Below are positions 44,545-51,937 of a DNA stretch of 64,000 nt, piece after piece (the stretch's first letter is position 1; the number at the start of each line of letters is the position of its first letter). Origin of the DNA: Pseudomonas tensinigenes (GTDB taxonomy: Bacteria; Pseudomonadota; Gammaproteobacteria; Pseudomonadales; Pseudomonadaceae); NCBI RefSeq assembly GCF_014268445.2, contig NZ_CP077089.1, forward strand, positions 3,279,501-3,343,500, in the 5' to 3' direction. A program made the position numbers and the translations under genes. Below the pieces are notes generated by a model. It was given only the letters and a program-made list of their open reading frames with translations, had not been told where the DNA came from and did no database searches.

Positions 44545-45648
44545 ATGACAGACAACGCCACTCGTACCGACTTATTCACCCCCATCAACCTGGGCGCGAT
44601 GAAACTCGCCAACCGTATTTTGATGGCGCCTGTCACCCGTAGCCGCTATGCCGAAGATGGCATCCCCAACGAGCTGCACGCTGAGTATTACGCTCAACGC
44701 GCCACCGCGGGCTTGATCGTCGCCGAGGCCACCAATATTTCCGCGCAAGGCCGCGGTTACGCGGCCACCCCCGGCATCTGGAGCGAGGAGCAGGTTGCGG
44801 GCTGGAAGAAAGTCACGGACGCCGTGCATGCCGCCGGCGGGAAGATCGTCAGCCAGCTATGGCATGTGGGACGGTTCTCCAGTGTCGAGTTGCAACCTGA
44901 CGGTGCCGCACCGGTCGCACCTTCCGCGATCAAGGCTGAAGGCGACACCTATACCACCAACGGCTTCGTCCCGGTGTCGATGCCACGGGCGCTTGAAACC
45001 GATGAGATACCGGGGATCATCGAGCAGTACAAACGTGCTGCCGAGAATGCCAAACGCGCGGGTTTTGATGGTGTAGAGGTTCACTCGGCCAACAGCTACC
45101 TGCTGGACCAGTTCCTACGGGACTCGACCAACCATCGCACCGACCAGTACGGCGGCTCCATCGAAAACCGTGCGCGCCTGACCCTGGAAGTGACCGAAGC
45201 AATCGTCAAGATCTGGGGCAACGACCGGGTTGGCATCCGTTTGTCGCCGGTGACGCCTGACGCCGGCAACACGCGGCCCGACAGCAATGTGATGGCGATG
45301 TATGGCTACCTGATCCAGCAACTGAACGCATTCGATCTGGCTTACCTGCACTTCGTTGAAGGCGCGACCGCCACCTCGCGTGAAGTGCCGGAAGGCGTGG
45401 ACATGGACGCATTGAGCGCGCAGTTCAACGGGCCCTTCATCGGCAACAACAACTACGACCTGGACATGGCTATCGAGCGCCGCGCCCAAGGCAAGATCGA
45501 CGCCGTAGCGTTTGGTCGCCTGTTTATCTCCAACCCGGACCTGGTTGAGCGCTTGCGTCGTGGGGCCGAACTGACCATCGCACCGCGCGAGTCGTATTAC
45601 GGCGGCGGCGCCAAAGGCTACACCGACTGGCCTGTCGGCAACTACTGA
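44545..45648 (+). CDS. nemA: N-ethylmaleimide reductase/ene-reductase (classical OYE class)
   Basis: A 367-aa FMN-dependent Old Yellow Enzyme: APVTRSRY near residue 27, GYAATPGIWS, QLWHVGR, the substrate-binding His-Asn in EVHSANSYLL, the FLRDSTNHRTDQYGGS segment, and phosphate-binding FIGNNNYD and AFGRLFISNPDL. It belongs with NemA and xenobiotic reductases that reduce maleimides, enones, quinones and nitro compounds. GAGG lies 7 nt before ATG 44545. It is controlled with nemR through the 44513 box and followed at 70 nt by an SDR gene. Confidence 0.92.
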   Translation: MTDNATRTDLFTPINLGAMKLANRILMAPVTRSRYAEDGIPNELHAEYYAQRATAGLIVAEATNISAQGRGYAATPGIWSEEQVAGWKKVTDAVHAAGGKIVSQLWHVGRFSSVELQPDGAAPVAPSAIKAEGDTYTTNGFVPVSMPRALETDEIPGIIEQYKRAAENAKRAGFDGVEVHSANSYLLDQFLRDSTNHRTDQYGGSIENRARLTLEVTEAIVKIWGNDRVGIRLSPVTPDAGNTRPDSNVMAMYGYLIQQLNAFDLAYLHFVEGATATSREVPEGVDMDALSAQFNGPFIGNNNYDLDMAIERRAQGKIDAVAFGRLFISNPDLVERLRRGAELTIAPRESYYGGGAKGYTDWPVGNY

Positions 45649-45718
45649 TCCGCTTATATCCGCGATAACCCCAAAAACTGCCCGCACAGACGGGCAGTCA
45701 CCAACGAGAGGAACGCCC

Positions 45719-46462
45719 ATGAACTATCTGCAGAATAAAACCGCGATCATCACTGGCGCATCGTCCGGCCTGGGTGCTGCATCGGCACGTGCCTTGTCCG
45801 AGAAAGGCGTTCGAATTGTCGCAGCAGCCCTGGACCAGCAAGGCCTGGACGCCATCGTCAGCGAACTGAAAGGAAAGGGCGGTGAAGCGGTAGGTCGCGT
45901 CAGCGACGTTACCAACCCTGAGGATATGAAAGCGCTCGCGCAATTCGCCCAAGACTCTTTCGGTTCGGTGGATATCCTGATCAACAACGCAGGCTTGATG
46001 CTGTTTTCCAACTGGGTTGACCTGGCCACCGATGATTGGGAAAAGATGATCAACGTGAACATCAAAGGCTACCTGCATGGTATCGCGGCGGTGTTGCCGT
46101 TCATGCTGAAACAGAAGTCTGGCCAGATCCTGAATATGGATTCGGTCGCCGGTCACCAAGTCGGGCCTGCTGCGGGTATCTACAGCGCCACCAAGTTCTT
46201 CGTTCAGGCTATGACTGAGTCGATGCGCAAAGAGCTGGGCGTGCAGCATGGCATCCGTGTCAACACGGTCAGCCCGGGTGTGATCAACACCGGTTGGGCC
46301 GATAAAGTCACCGACCCGGCTGGCCGTAAAGCGGCTCAAGAGCTGAATAAAATCGCTATTTCGCCGGACGATATCGGTCGCGCAGTGGTGTACGCACTGA
46401 ATCAGCCTGAAAACGTCACCGTCAACGACCTGATCATTTCGCCGACCCGCCAGGATTGGTAA
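45719..46462 (+). CDS. Short-chain dehydrogenase/reductase
   Basis: A 247-aa classical SDR: cofactor motif TGASSGLG (12-19), NNAG (89-92), catalytic Ser142, Tyr155 and Lys159 (YSATK), and PGVINT after strand 6. It probably reduces a carbonyl with NAD(P)H, possibly the saturated product of the ene-reductase upstream. GAGAGGAA precedes the ATG. Gap to nemA is 70 nt on the same strand, so co-transcription is likely. Confidence 0.88.
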   Translation: MNYLQNKTAIITGASSGLGAASARALSEKGVRIVAAALDQQGLDAIVSELKGKGGEAVGRVSDVTNPEDMKALAQFAQDSFGSVDILINNAGLMLFSNWVDLATDDWEKMINVNIKGYLHGIAAVLPFMLKQKSGQILNMDSVAGHQVGPAAGIYSATKFFVQAMTESMRKELGVQHGIRVNTVSPGVINTGWADKVTDPAGRKAAQELNKIAISPDDIGRAVVYALNQPENVTVNDLIISPTRQDW

Positions 46463-46485
46463 GTCATAAGCGTTGAAATCACCCA

Positions 46486-46519
46486 GCCCAGGCACCGGCG
46501 CAACGCCGTGTGCCTGGGC
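46486..46519. terminator. Hairpin after the SDR gene
   Basis: GCCCAGGCAC-CGGCG (46486-46500) pairs with CGCCG-TG-TGCCTGGGC (46504-46519) with one bulge and a 3-nt loop. No T-tract follows, so it may stabilise the 3' end rather than terminate by itself. Confidence 0.55.
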
Positions 46520-46568
46520 GCTATAGGATCCGTCCTGTGCTCCCGAGTAAAAGCACTGAGACCCTTCA

Positions 46569-46773
46569 ATGTTCAATGACATTCGTATTTTGATTGTCGA
46601 CGGTGGCGCTGGCGAAGAGCCTGCGTGACGCTGGAAGGATGGTTGGCGCGGGCGTTCTATGCATCGCTGTACCGCATACCGCAGTCGCGCGCTATGGCCT
46701 AGTACCCTATGCATTACTGATGTCGGGTAACCATCTGGGGCCAGGCACCGAGCCTCGGTTGACACTGCATTAG
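46569..46773 (+). pseudogene. NADH dehydrogenase-like flavoprotein, internal-deletion remnant
   Basis: A short stretch joins the start and end of an NDH-2-type FAD oxidoreductase. It opens MFNDIRILIVDGGAGE, a degraded FAD-binding N-terminus. Then, in other frames, it gives the family C-terminus GWLARAFYASLYRIPQSRAM and finally TEPRLTLH before a stop at 46771. Some 350 codons are missing and at least two frameshifts or stops interrupt what is left. It overlaps the 3' end of the convergent flavin reductase gene by 4 nt. Confidence 0.65.
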
Positions 46774-47348
46774 ATCACTGATGGAGTTAGCGCTTCTCCG
46801 ATCGCATAAAAGTGGCCGCCTGCGATGTAGTGCAGGCTACGAAAGTCCGGGTGCGCACGCTCAAAGTGCCAATGGCCGTCGCTGAATACCCGTGTGTCGG
46901 CCCAGGCAGCGACGACTTCACCGATAAACAGGTCGTAGGTCGACTGGTTGTGAGGTTCGGGCAATAGTTTGCACGCAAGCCAGGCCGAGCAGCCGGCCAC
47001 GAATGGCACGTCATGGCCGCTGATACTGAATAGCTCGACGCTGCTATGAGCCAGCTTCTGTGGATCTTCCTGCAGGCTGACGCTGCCGACAGCGCGGGTC
47101 AATTGCAGCTGTGCCACGGTGGGAACCTGAATCACAAAGAGGCCGCTACGCTCTACCAGTTCGCGGGTTTTGGCGATCTTGTCCAGCACCACAGTGACTT
47201 TGGGCGGTGAGAAATCCAATGCACAGGCCCATGCCGCGGCCATCACATTTCGAGTCTCCTCGTGTTGAGCAGAAACCAGCACGGTGGGACCGTGGTTGAT
47301 CAGCCGATAAGCTTTTTCAAGCGGCACTTCGGCAATGTGGTCGTGCAT
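46770..47348 (-). CDS. Flavin reductase-like FMN-binding protein
   Basis: A 192-aa split-barrel flavoprotein of the flavin reductase/DIM6-NTAB family: GPTVLVSAQHEETRNVMAAA binds FMN phosphate, then WACALDFSPPKVTVVLD, ERSGLFVIQVP and a C-terminal HYIAGGHFYAIG. Members reduce flavin or act as flavin-dependent reductases. ATG 47348 follows GGAG. Last gene of the minus-strand run that starts at 49392 with the TVP38 protein. It could supply reduced FMN, but the partner is unknown. Confidence 0.85.
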   Translation of the reverse strand: MHDHIAEVPLEKAYRLINHGPTVLVSAQHEETRNVMAAAWACALDFSPPKVTVVLDKIAKTRELVERSGLFVIQVPTVAQLQLTRAVGSVSLQEDPQKLAHSSVELFSISGHDVPFVAGCSAWLACKLLPEPHNQSTYDLFIGEVVAAWADTRVFSDGHWHFERAHPDFRSLHYIAGGHFYAIGEALTPSVI

Positions 47349-47404
47349 CGTAACTCCAGAAAAATTGAACCCCGCATCCATTGCTGGAGCGGGGTAGGGC
47401 ACAT

Positions 47405-47854
47405 TCACGCTGTGGCGGTTTGGTTCAGGTAAACCTGGAGGCTTTCATGCCCGCCGACAATGAGCGACTCGATGGTCGAGGTCCATTGCCCCGCTGGGTC
47501 AGGCTCGCGCGTATCGAAGGTCGCAGACCACAGAATCACGGTTTCGTCCTTGCCAGTCAACGGGATCAGGCGCACGGTCAACACGTAGTTGTCGACGGGC
47601 AATGGCGCTTCAACGAAACGGTAGGAGAACTGCAGATTTACCGCGTCTATCGACAACAACTGCTCGCGCAGAATGGCGCCATCCTGCAACGTCAGCCTAC
47701 GGATGCAACCGACCAGACCGTCCGGCTGACCGTCTTCGATGACGCTCTGCGGGATCGCCGGGTGCCACTGGCTGATTTTCCCGAAGCGCTTGAGTACATC
47801 CCAAACGCGCTCGGCGCCGCCGTCTACAACGGCGCTGTATTCAACTTTTGCCAT
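47405..47854 (-). CDS. SRPBCC-family protein (polyketide cyclase/Bet v1-like)
   Basis: A 149-aa START-like barrel: VDGGAERVWDVLKRFGKISQ at the N-terminus, WHPAI, and a long C-terminal helix (TIESLIVGGHESLQVYL). Proteins of this fold bind hydrophobic ligands, and some are polyketide cyclases or lipid carriers. It sits between the NTF2-like and flavin reductase genes in the putative five-gene operon. Function is not assignable beyond ligand binding. Confidence 0.82.
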   Translation of the reverse strand: MAKVEYSAVVDGGAERVWDVLKRFGKISQWHPAIPQSVIEDGQPDGLVGCIRRLTLQDGAILREQLLSIDAVNLQFSYRFVEAPLPVDNYVLTVRLIPLTGKDETVILWSATFDTREPDPAGQWTSTIESLIVGGHESLQVYLNQTATA

Positions 47855-47898
47855 GATTTATCACCTTAAGAAACAGCATTACGTTCAGGCTGCTCGGG

Positions 47899-48285
47899 TC
47901 AGCCTTCAAACTGGTGATAAACCTTAGCGATCACCTTCCAGGTGCCGTCGATTTTGATCAGTGTCAGGTAATCGTTGTAGTCGGCACCGATCGCGTCCTT
48001 TTCCATATCCACCCGTACCACGGCGGTGGTTGGGGTGATCGCCAGCACGTCCAGGCGGGTACTGATATCCGGGGCCGTGCCATTGGTACGGACGAAGTCG
48101 AACAGGTTGCTGATCGGGCCGCCCAACAGTTTGCCGTTGGTGAAGCCGTACATCACTGCTTCCTTGTGGAAGGCCTGCTCCAGCACTTCCGGGCTGCCGG
48201 CACGCAGGCCGTCAGCGTATTGCTGGGCCACGGCGACAACGGCGTTGTAGTCCTGGGTGGGTACAGCTTTGATGTTTTTGCTCAT
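47899..48285 (-). CDS. NTF2-like protein, paralogue 3 (divergent)
   Basis: A 128-aa NTF2/SnoaL-like protein: QDYNAVVAVAQQYADGLRAG, AFHKEAVMYGFTNGKLLGGP, and DYNDYLTLIKIDGTWKVIAK with a C-terminal YHQF. It follows the same plan as the other three family members in the island but is the most divergent. ATG 48285 has AAGGGG 8 nt upstream. It lies 56 nt downstream of paralogue 4 in the same operon. Confidence 0.83.
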   Translation of the reverse strand: MSKNIKAVPTQDYNAVVAVAQQYADGLRAGSPEVLEQAFHKEAVMYGFTNGKLLGGPISNLFDFVRTNGTAPDISTRLDVLAITPTTAVVRVDMEKDAIGADYNDYLTLIKIDGTWKVIAKVYHQFEG

Positions 48286-48341
48286 GGTCAAACCCCTTTG
48301 CATGGTTTTGGCGCCAACAGGGCGCGGTTCAAACGGCTGGG

Positions 48342-48725
48342 TTAAGGAGCAACGTGGGTGTGGTAGATCTTGCTGATGACGGTCCACTTTCCGTCAACCT
48401 TCAGCAAGTTGAAGAAATCGGTGAAGCAGAAGCCGGAGATGTCGTTGGTATCGATACGTGCGCTGGCAGCGGTGCCTACGATATCGACGTTGACGATGGC
48501 GCCTTTGGCTTCCGGTGAGGGACGGAAGGCGCTGTCGATGATGTCGAACAGACCCTGGATCGGGCCTCCGGTCAGCTTGCCTTCGCCATCTACACCAAAG
48601 ATGGTGGCCTGCTCGCTGAAGGCAGGTTTCATGAGGCTGCTTTTGGCTTGCTTGCCACCTTCGTTGTAGTGGTTCAGCACCGTGACGATGGCGTTGTAGT
48701 CTTCGACGTAAGTTGGGTTGCTCAT
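48342..48725 (-). CDS. NTF2-like protein, paralogue 4
   Basis: A 127-aa protein nearly collinear with 36042-36425 over its whole length: SNPTYVEDYNAIVTVLNHYN, KQAKSSLMKPAFSEQATIF, and FTDFFNLLKVDGKWTVISK ending HTHVAP. GGAG lies 8 nt before the ATG. It is the second gene of the TVP38 operon. That the two closest paralogues lie in two separate units under the same operator suggests a duplicated, co-regulated function. Confidence 0.85.
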   Translation of the reverse strand: MSNPTYVEDYNAIVTVLNHYNEGGKQAKSSLMKPAFSEQATIFGVDGEGKLTGGPIQGLFDIIDSAFRPSPEAKGAIVNVDIVGTAASARIDTNDISGFCFTDFFNLLKVDGKWTVISKIYHTHVAP

Positions 48726-48735
48726 GGTGTAACTC

Positions 48736-49392
48736 CTAGTTTGAAGAAGGTTGAAGAAGGGCTTGGTTGATCGCTTTGCGTGCATATCTGGCGACGGTCA
48801 GTAAGGCTATCAATGCAACGACCAGACCCGTCCAAGTCATCATTTGAGTCGATCGATTGGTCGTTACCTCGCCACTGATTATCTGTGCGACATCAGCCGC
48901 CAGAGAGCCCAAGTACGCATACAGAAATGTTCCAGGAAGCAGGCCGATCCAAGTCGCCAGGAGGAAATCTCGACGGGCGATACGGCTGGCTCCGAGTCCA
49001 TAGCTCAGCGGAGCGAACGGCACGATGGACGCTAGGCGCAAGAGAAAAACAATTCGAAAACCTCCTGACTCGATTGCGTGGTCGACCGCCGCTGATGTGG
49101 GGCTGTTCGCCAGGCGTCGTTTGACCCAAGGGCGCAGAAGCGATCTGCCCAAGGCAAACGCGACCGCTGCAGCCAGCAAGCCAGCGGGCGAGATGAGTAG
49201 CGTTCCCCCCATCGGGCCGTACAAAAAACCGGCGAGCGCCGTGAGCATTGAGGCGGGTACGAAGGCGACAGTGCCCACCACAAATATCGCGGCATACAGC
49301 GCAATCCCGACGACTGCGAGCGAGCGAATAATCTCGGTCCACTGGGCGACGCTGTGTACGGCCAGGTCTATCACGTTGCCTACCCGATTCAT
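48736..49392 (-). CDS. TVP38/TMEM64-family membrane protein (DedA-like fold)
   Basis: A 218-aa inner-membrane protein with five to six hydrophobic segments and the family core FVPASMLTALAGFLYGPMGG, the RLASIVPFAPLSYGLGASRI motif (PFxPLxxG with conserved Arg) and a final membrane helix. Related DedA and TVP38 proteins act in lipid or lipid-carrier movement across the membrane. First gene of a five-gene minus-strand run; leader about 77 nt from a near-consensus promoter overlapped by the third HxlR-type operator. Confidence 0.85.
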   Translation of the reverse strand: MNRVGNVIDLAVHSVAQWTEIIRSLAVVGIALYAAIFVVGTVAFVPASMLTALAGFLYGPMGGTLLISPAGLLAAAVAFALGRSLLRPWVKRRLANSPTSAAVDHAIESGGFRIVFLLRLASIVPFAPLSYGLGASRIARRDFLLATWIGLLPGTFLYAYLGSLAADVAQIISGEVTTNRSTQMMTWTGLVVALIALLTVARYARKAINQALLQPSSN

Positions 49393-49467
49393 TCAGTTTG
49401 TGGGAATGCTTCCCGTCCAGCGCATCACTGAAAGCCATTTAATTAGCGATCGCTACATATCGCGTGT

Positions 49468-49498
49468 ATTTTATAGTGGTCACTACAGTTAGTGTCAA
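49468..49498 (-). promoter_or_regulatory. Sigma-70 promoter overlapped by HxlR-type operator, copy 3
   Basis: On the minus strand, -35 TTGACA (49493-49498), 17-bp spacer, -10 TATAAA (49470-49475). The operator (49468-49491) reads ATTTTATA, core GTGGTCAC, TACAGTTA, in the same register to the promoter as at 41281. The centre holds TAGTG-GT-CACTA. It drives the TVP38 operon. Confidence 0.7.
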
Positions 49499-49548
49499 GA
49501 CATTTGCTTTCGGTGTTGGTGGGGGCGAAGTAGGCGTTCGACGGTGCT

Positions 49549-50085
49549 TTGCAACCAATGCCTGATGCCCTGGGGCAGAACACCATGACGCCAAGGTTTT
49601 ACGCACAGGACACCTGTTTCTACAGCTCCATGGGCAACTACAGTTTTGAGGGCAGGTGCGAGATGACTAAGGCGGTGGGTTATGACGCCACCTATCTTTC
49701 AATCTGCGATGGACGCAACTGGGCAACTGCCCAGCAATTGAACAGCGTCAAGGACGCGTTACGACATTGAGGTAGCGGGCATCTATGTGGTGCTCAACCT
49801 GCGCCTTGGCGCAGAGGCGGAGCAGAACGCGGGCATTTATCAGATGCTGAAAGTGGCACCGCCACGCTCCACCGTCGAATTGGTGATTAAAACCGCGGGG
49901 GATTTCGCGCGTTCGGACCCAGTGGGCGATGAGCCTGTGGTGCGTTTGTTGGCCGAAGCCTTGTCTATCGCACAGCAGAGCAATATAGGCATCCTGATCT
50001 ACTCGCATTTGCTGCACTGGAGCGAAAAGCACGACGACGCCCTGCGCATTTGTGAGCGACTCAATCACCCCAACCTGAGCCGCTG
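49549..50085 (+). pseudogene. Sugar-phosphate isomerase/epimerase-like gene, frameshifted and truncated
   Basis: Residues from MTPRFYAQDTCFYSSMGNYS through AVGYDATYLSI look like the N-terminus of a xylose-isomerase-like TIM barrel. At about 49757 one extra base shifts the frame, turning VKD-RYDIEVAGIYVVLN into a short false ending. The second frame continues VVRLLAEALSIAQQSNIGIL and HWSEKHDDALRICERLNHPN, then stops at 50083-50085, well short of the family's about 270-300 residues. Non-functional. Confidence 0.65.
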
Positions 50086-50224
50086 ATTCACGCCAGTGTC
50101 AATATGATCACCTTCGGCCACGCGGAGTTTGCCCAGCTAATCCTGGAGGTGTTTGCCCTTTTGCAAGGCCGGGCTTCGCTGCGCGGCCTCAACCGCAAGA
50201 AACTCATCGTGCACTTCGTCCCTG

Positions 50225-50405
50225 GGCTGATACTTAAAGGGCGTCAACGCACGCAGCACCGGGATAATCATCTCACTGGAGCCGGTCTACGCCATGGCCT
50301 ACGCGTGGTGGTTGTTCCTGGAGCGCCGTCATATCGGATGTTGACAGGAGCGGTGTTGATGGTACTGGCTACTGTGTTGTCGGCACAGAGTGCGGGGGGG
50401 ATTCG
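50225..50405 (+). pseudogene. EamA/DMT-family transporter, C-terminal remnant
   Basis: A fragment reading VNARSTGIIISLEPVYAMAY, then AWWLFLER and, after a frame slip near 50325, MLTGAVLMVLATVLSAQ. This is the last two membrane helices of an EamA drug/metabolite transporter, with its LEPVYA signature. A further frameshift lies near 50250. The rest of the gene is absent. It marks the right end of the island, next to the 50521-50782 junction. Confidence 0.6.
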
Positions 50406-50520
50406 CGCAGGACCAATAGCGGAGCGGCTACTTGACTCACCTATGGTGATCTCGCCACGTCCTGTGATAATCAGGGTAGGGCAGATCACAGGTGCTCCCT
50501 GTTTTTTAAAAGCTCTCAGG

Positions 50521-50782
50521 ATTCCCACTGATATGTTGAAAGCCTCAGGCCGGTCTATCGATTCGCAGAGACTCCGATCGGAACTGCCCTTATCAATAGC
50601 CTGTTTGGCCTTAGGCTGGGGGCATCCTTTTCGAAGCATCCAATGCATGCCCTCAAATGTGCCCCCAATGTAGCAATCCACTGGAAGTGAATGGAGCTCC
50701 ATGGTTTGTGGAAAGGCAGAAATGATCAGCTAAACAGCCTGTCCGACGACGCCTAAAGACTCTCAGGGTCGCCAAAAAACAT
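50521..50782. repeat. Right island junction: flank repeat and LysR 3' end
   Basis: 50521-50570 matches 29681-29730 (38 of 50 by eye), and 50753-50782 is the MFFGDPESL-stop coding end that matches 29738-29767. In between, TGGGGGCAT (50617-50625) and its inverse-facing copy TGCCCCCA (50660-50667) resemble the motifs at 29815-29835. At the left end the two blocks are adjacent; here about 180 bp separate them. No integrase is present. Confidence 0.5.
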
Positions 50783-51667
50783 CTGAATCCGCGACCGCAA
50801 CCAACGCTCACCCGGATCATTATCCTGCGACCCCCGCCAAGCCATGTGCAACTCAAACGTGCGCGTCGGCAACGGCGGATCTTCCGCGCGAACGCCGCCA
50901 GCCGCCGTCAGCGCTTCCGCGGTGTAATCCGGCACGGTCGCCACGATGTCAGTGCCGGCCAACAACGTACTCAAACCATTGAACTGCGGCACCGCAAGCA
51001 CCACATGGCGCTTGCGCCCGAGTTTCTCCAGTTCTTCATCAATAAACCCACTGAGATCACCGGCAAACGACACCAGTGCATGCGGTCGCGCGCAGTAGTC
51101 GTCCAGGCTCAACGGTCCCGGTACGGTATCGGCGCGCAGCAGTTTTGGCGCGCTGCGACGCAGGACCTTGCGCTTGGCGTTGGCTGGCAGGTCGGTGGTA
51201 TAGCTGACGCCAATGGATATCTCGCCGGAAGCCAACAGGCCCGGCATCAATATGTAGTTGACGCGACGTATCACCAGCACGATGCCTGGCGATTCGGCGC
51301 GCAGGCGTTTGAGCAGCATCGGCAGCAGGGCAAATTCGACGTCATCCGATAAACCGATACGGAATACCGAAGTGCTGGTCGCCGGGTCGAATTCGGCCGC
51401 GCGGCTGACGGCGGTCGAAATCGAATCGAGGGCCGGCGAGAGCAGGGCGAAGATTTCCACCGCGCGGGCGGACGGTTCCATGCTGCGCCCGGTGCGCACG
51501 AATAGCGGGTCATCGAACAGGCTGCGCAGGCGCGAAAGCGCCGCACTGATCGCCGGTTGACCGAGAAACAGCTTTTCTGCCGCCCGGGTCACACTGCGTT
51601 CGTGCATCAATGTTTCGAATACGATCAACAGGTTCAGGTCGACACGACGCAGGTCATTACGATTCAT
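50753..51667 (-). CDS. LysR-family transcriptional regulator
   Basis: A 304-aa complete LysR regulator: HTH in NLLIVFETLMHERSVTRAAE, FLGQPAISAALSRLR and LFDDPLFVRTG, then an effector domain from about residue 90 (FRIGLSDDVEFALLP). It belongs to the NodD/NahR-like subgroup by the LFDDPLF signature. ATG 51667 has AGGA 7 nt upstream. It is divergent from the MDR oxidoreductase at 51938 with a 270-bp gap, so it probably regulates that gene. Its 3' end is the point where the island joins the chromosome. Confidence 0.9.
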   Translation of the reverse strand: MNRNDLRRVDLNLLIVFETLMHERSVTRAAEKLFLGQPAISAALSRLRSLFDDPLFVRTGRSMEPSARAVEIFALLSPALDSISTAVSRAAEFDPATSTSVFRIGLSDDVEFALLPMLLKRLRAESPGIVLVIRRVNYILMPGLLASGEISIGVSYTTDLPANAKRKVLRRSAPKLLRADTVPGPLSLDDYCARPHALVSFAGDLSGFIDEELEKLGRKRHVVLAVPQFNGLSTLLAGTDIVATVPDYTAEALTAAGGVRAEDPPLPTRTFELHMAWRGSQDNDPGERWLRSRIQMFFGDPESL

Positions 51668-51937
51668 CTGGAGTCCTGGCAGAGTCATCAAGCTTGACGA
51701 GAGCAGCCATATGAGAACAATGGCCGGCATGAATCTTACGGGGAAAGGCTGGTACTCTGCACCGGAAAATTCAGCTTAACTGAGACGGTGGCAGCAGTTT
51801 TTTCATGGATTTTGCCAATGCCGCCCCTGTTGCGGAATCAATGACAGGCATGTCGACTATTAATAGCCACTGATAGTCTTGGGTCAAAAGCCCAGATAGA
51901 GTTCATGGCATTAGAGGTTACTTTGACGAGGTTTGCG

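Noticed and set aside
50268..50702. 144-codon minus-strand open frame at the right island edge
   Set aside because: It crosses the EamA remnant and the flank repeat; its content is explained by the repeated junction sequence.
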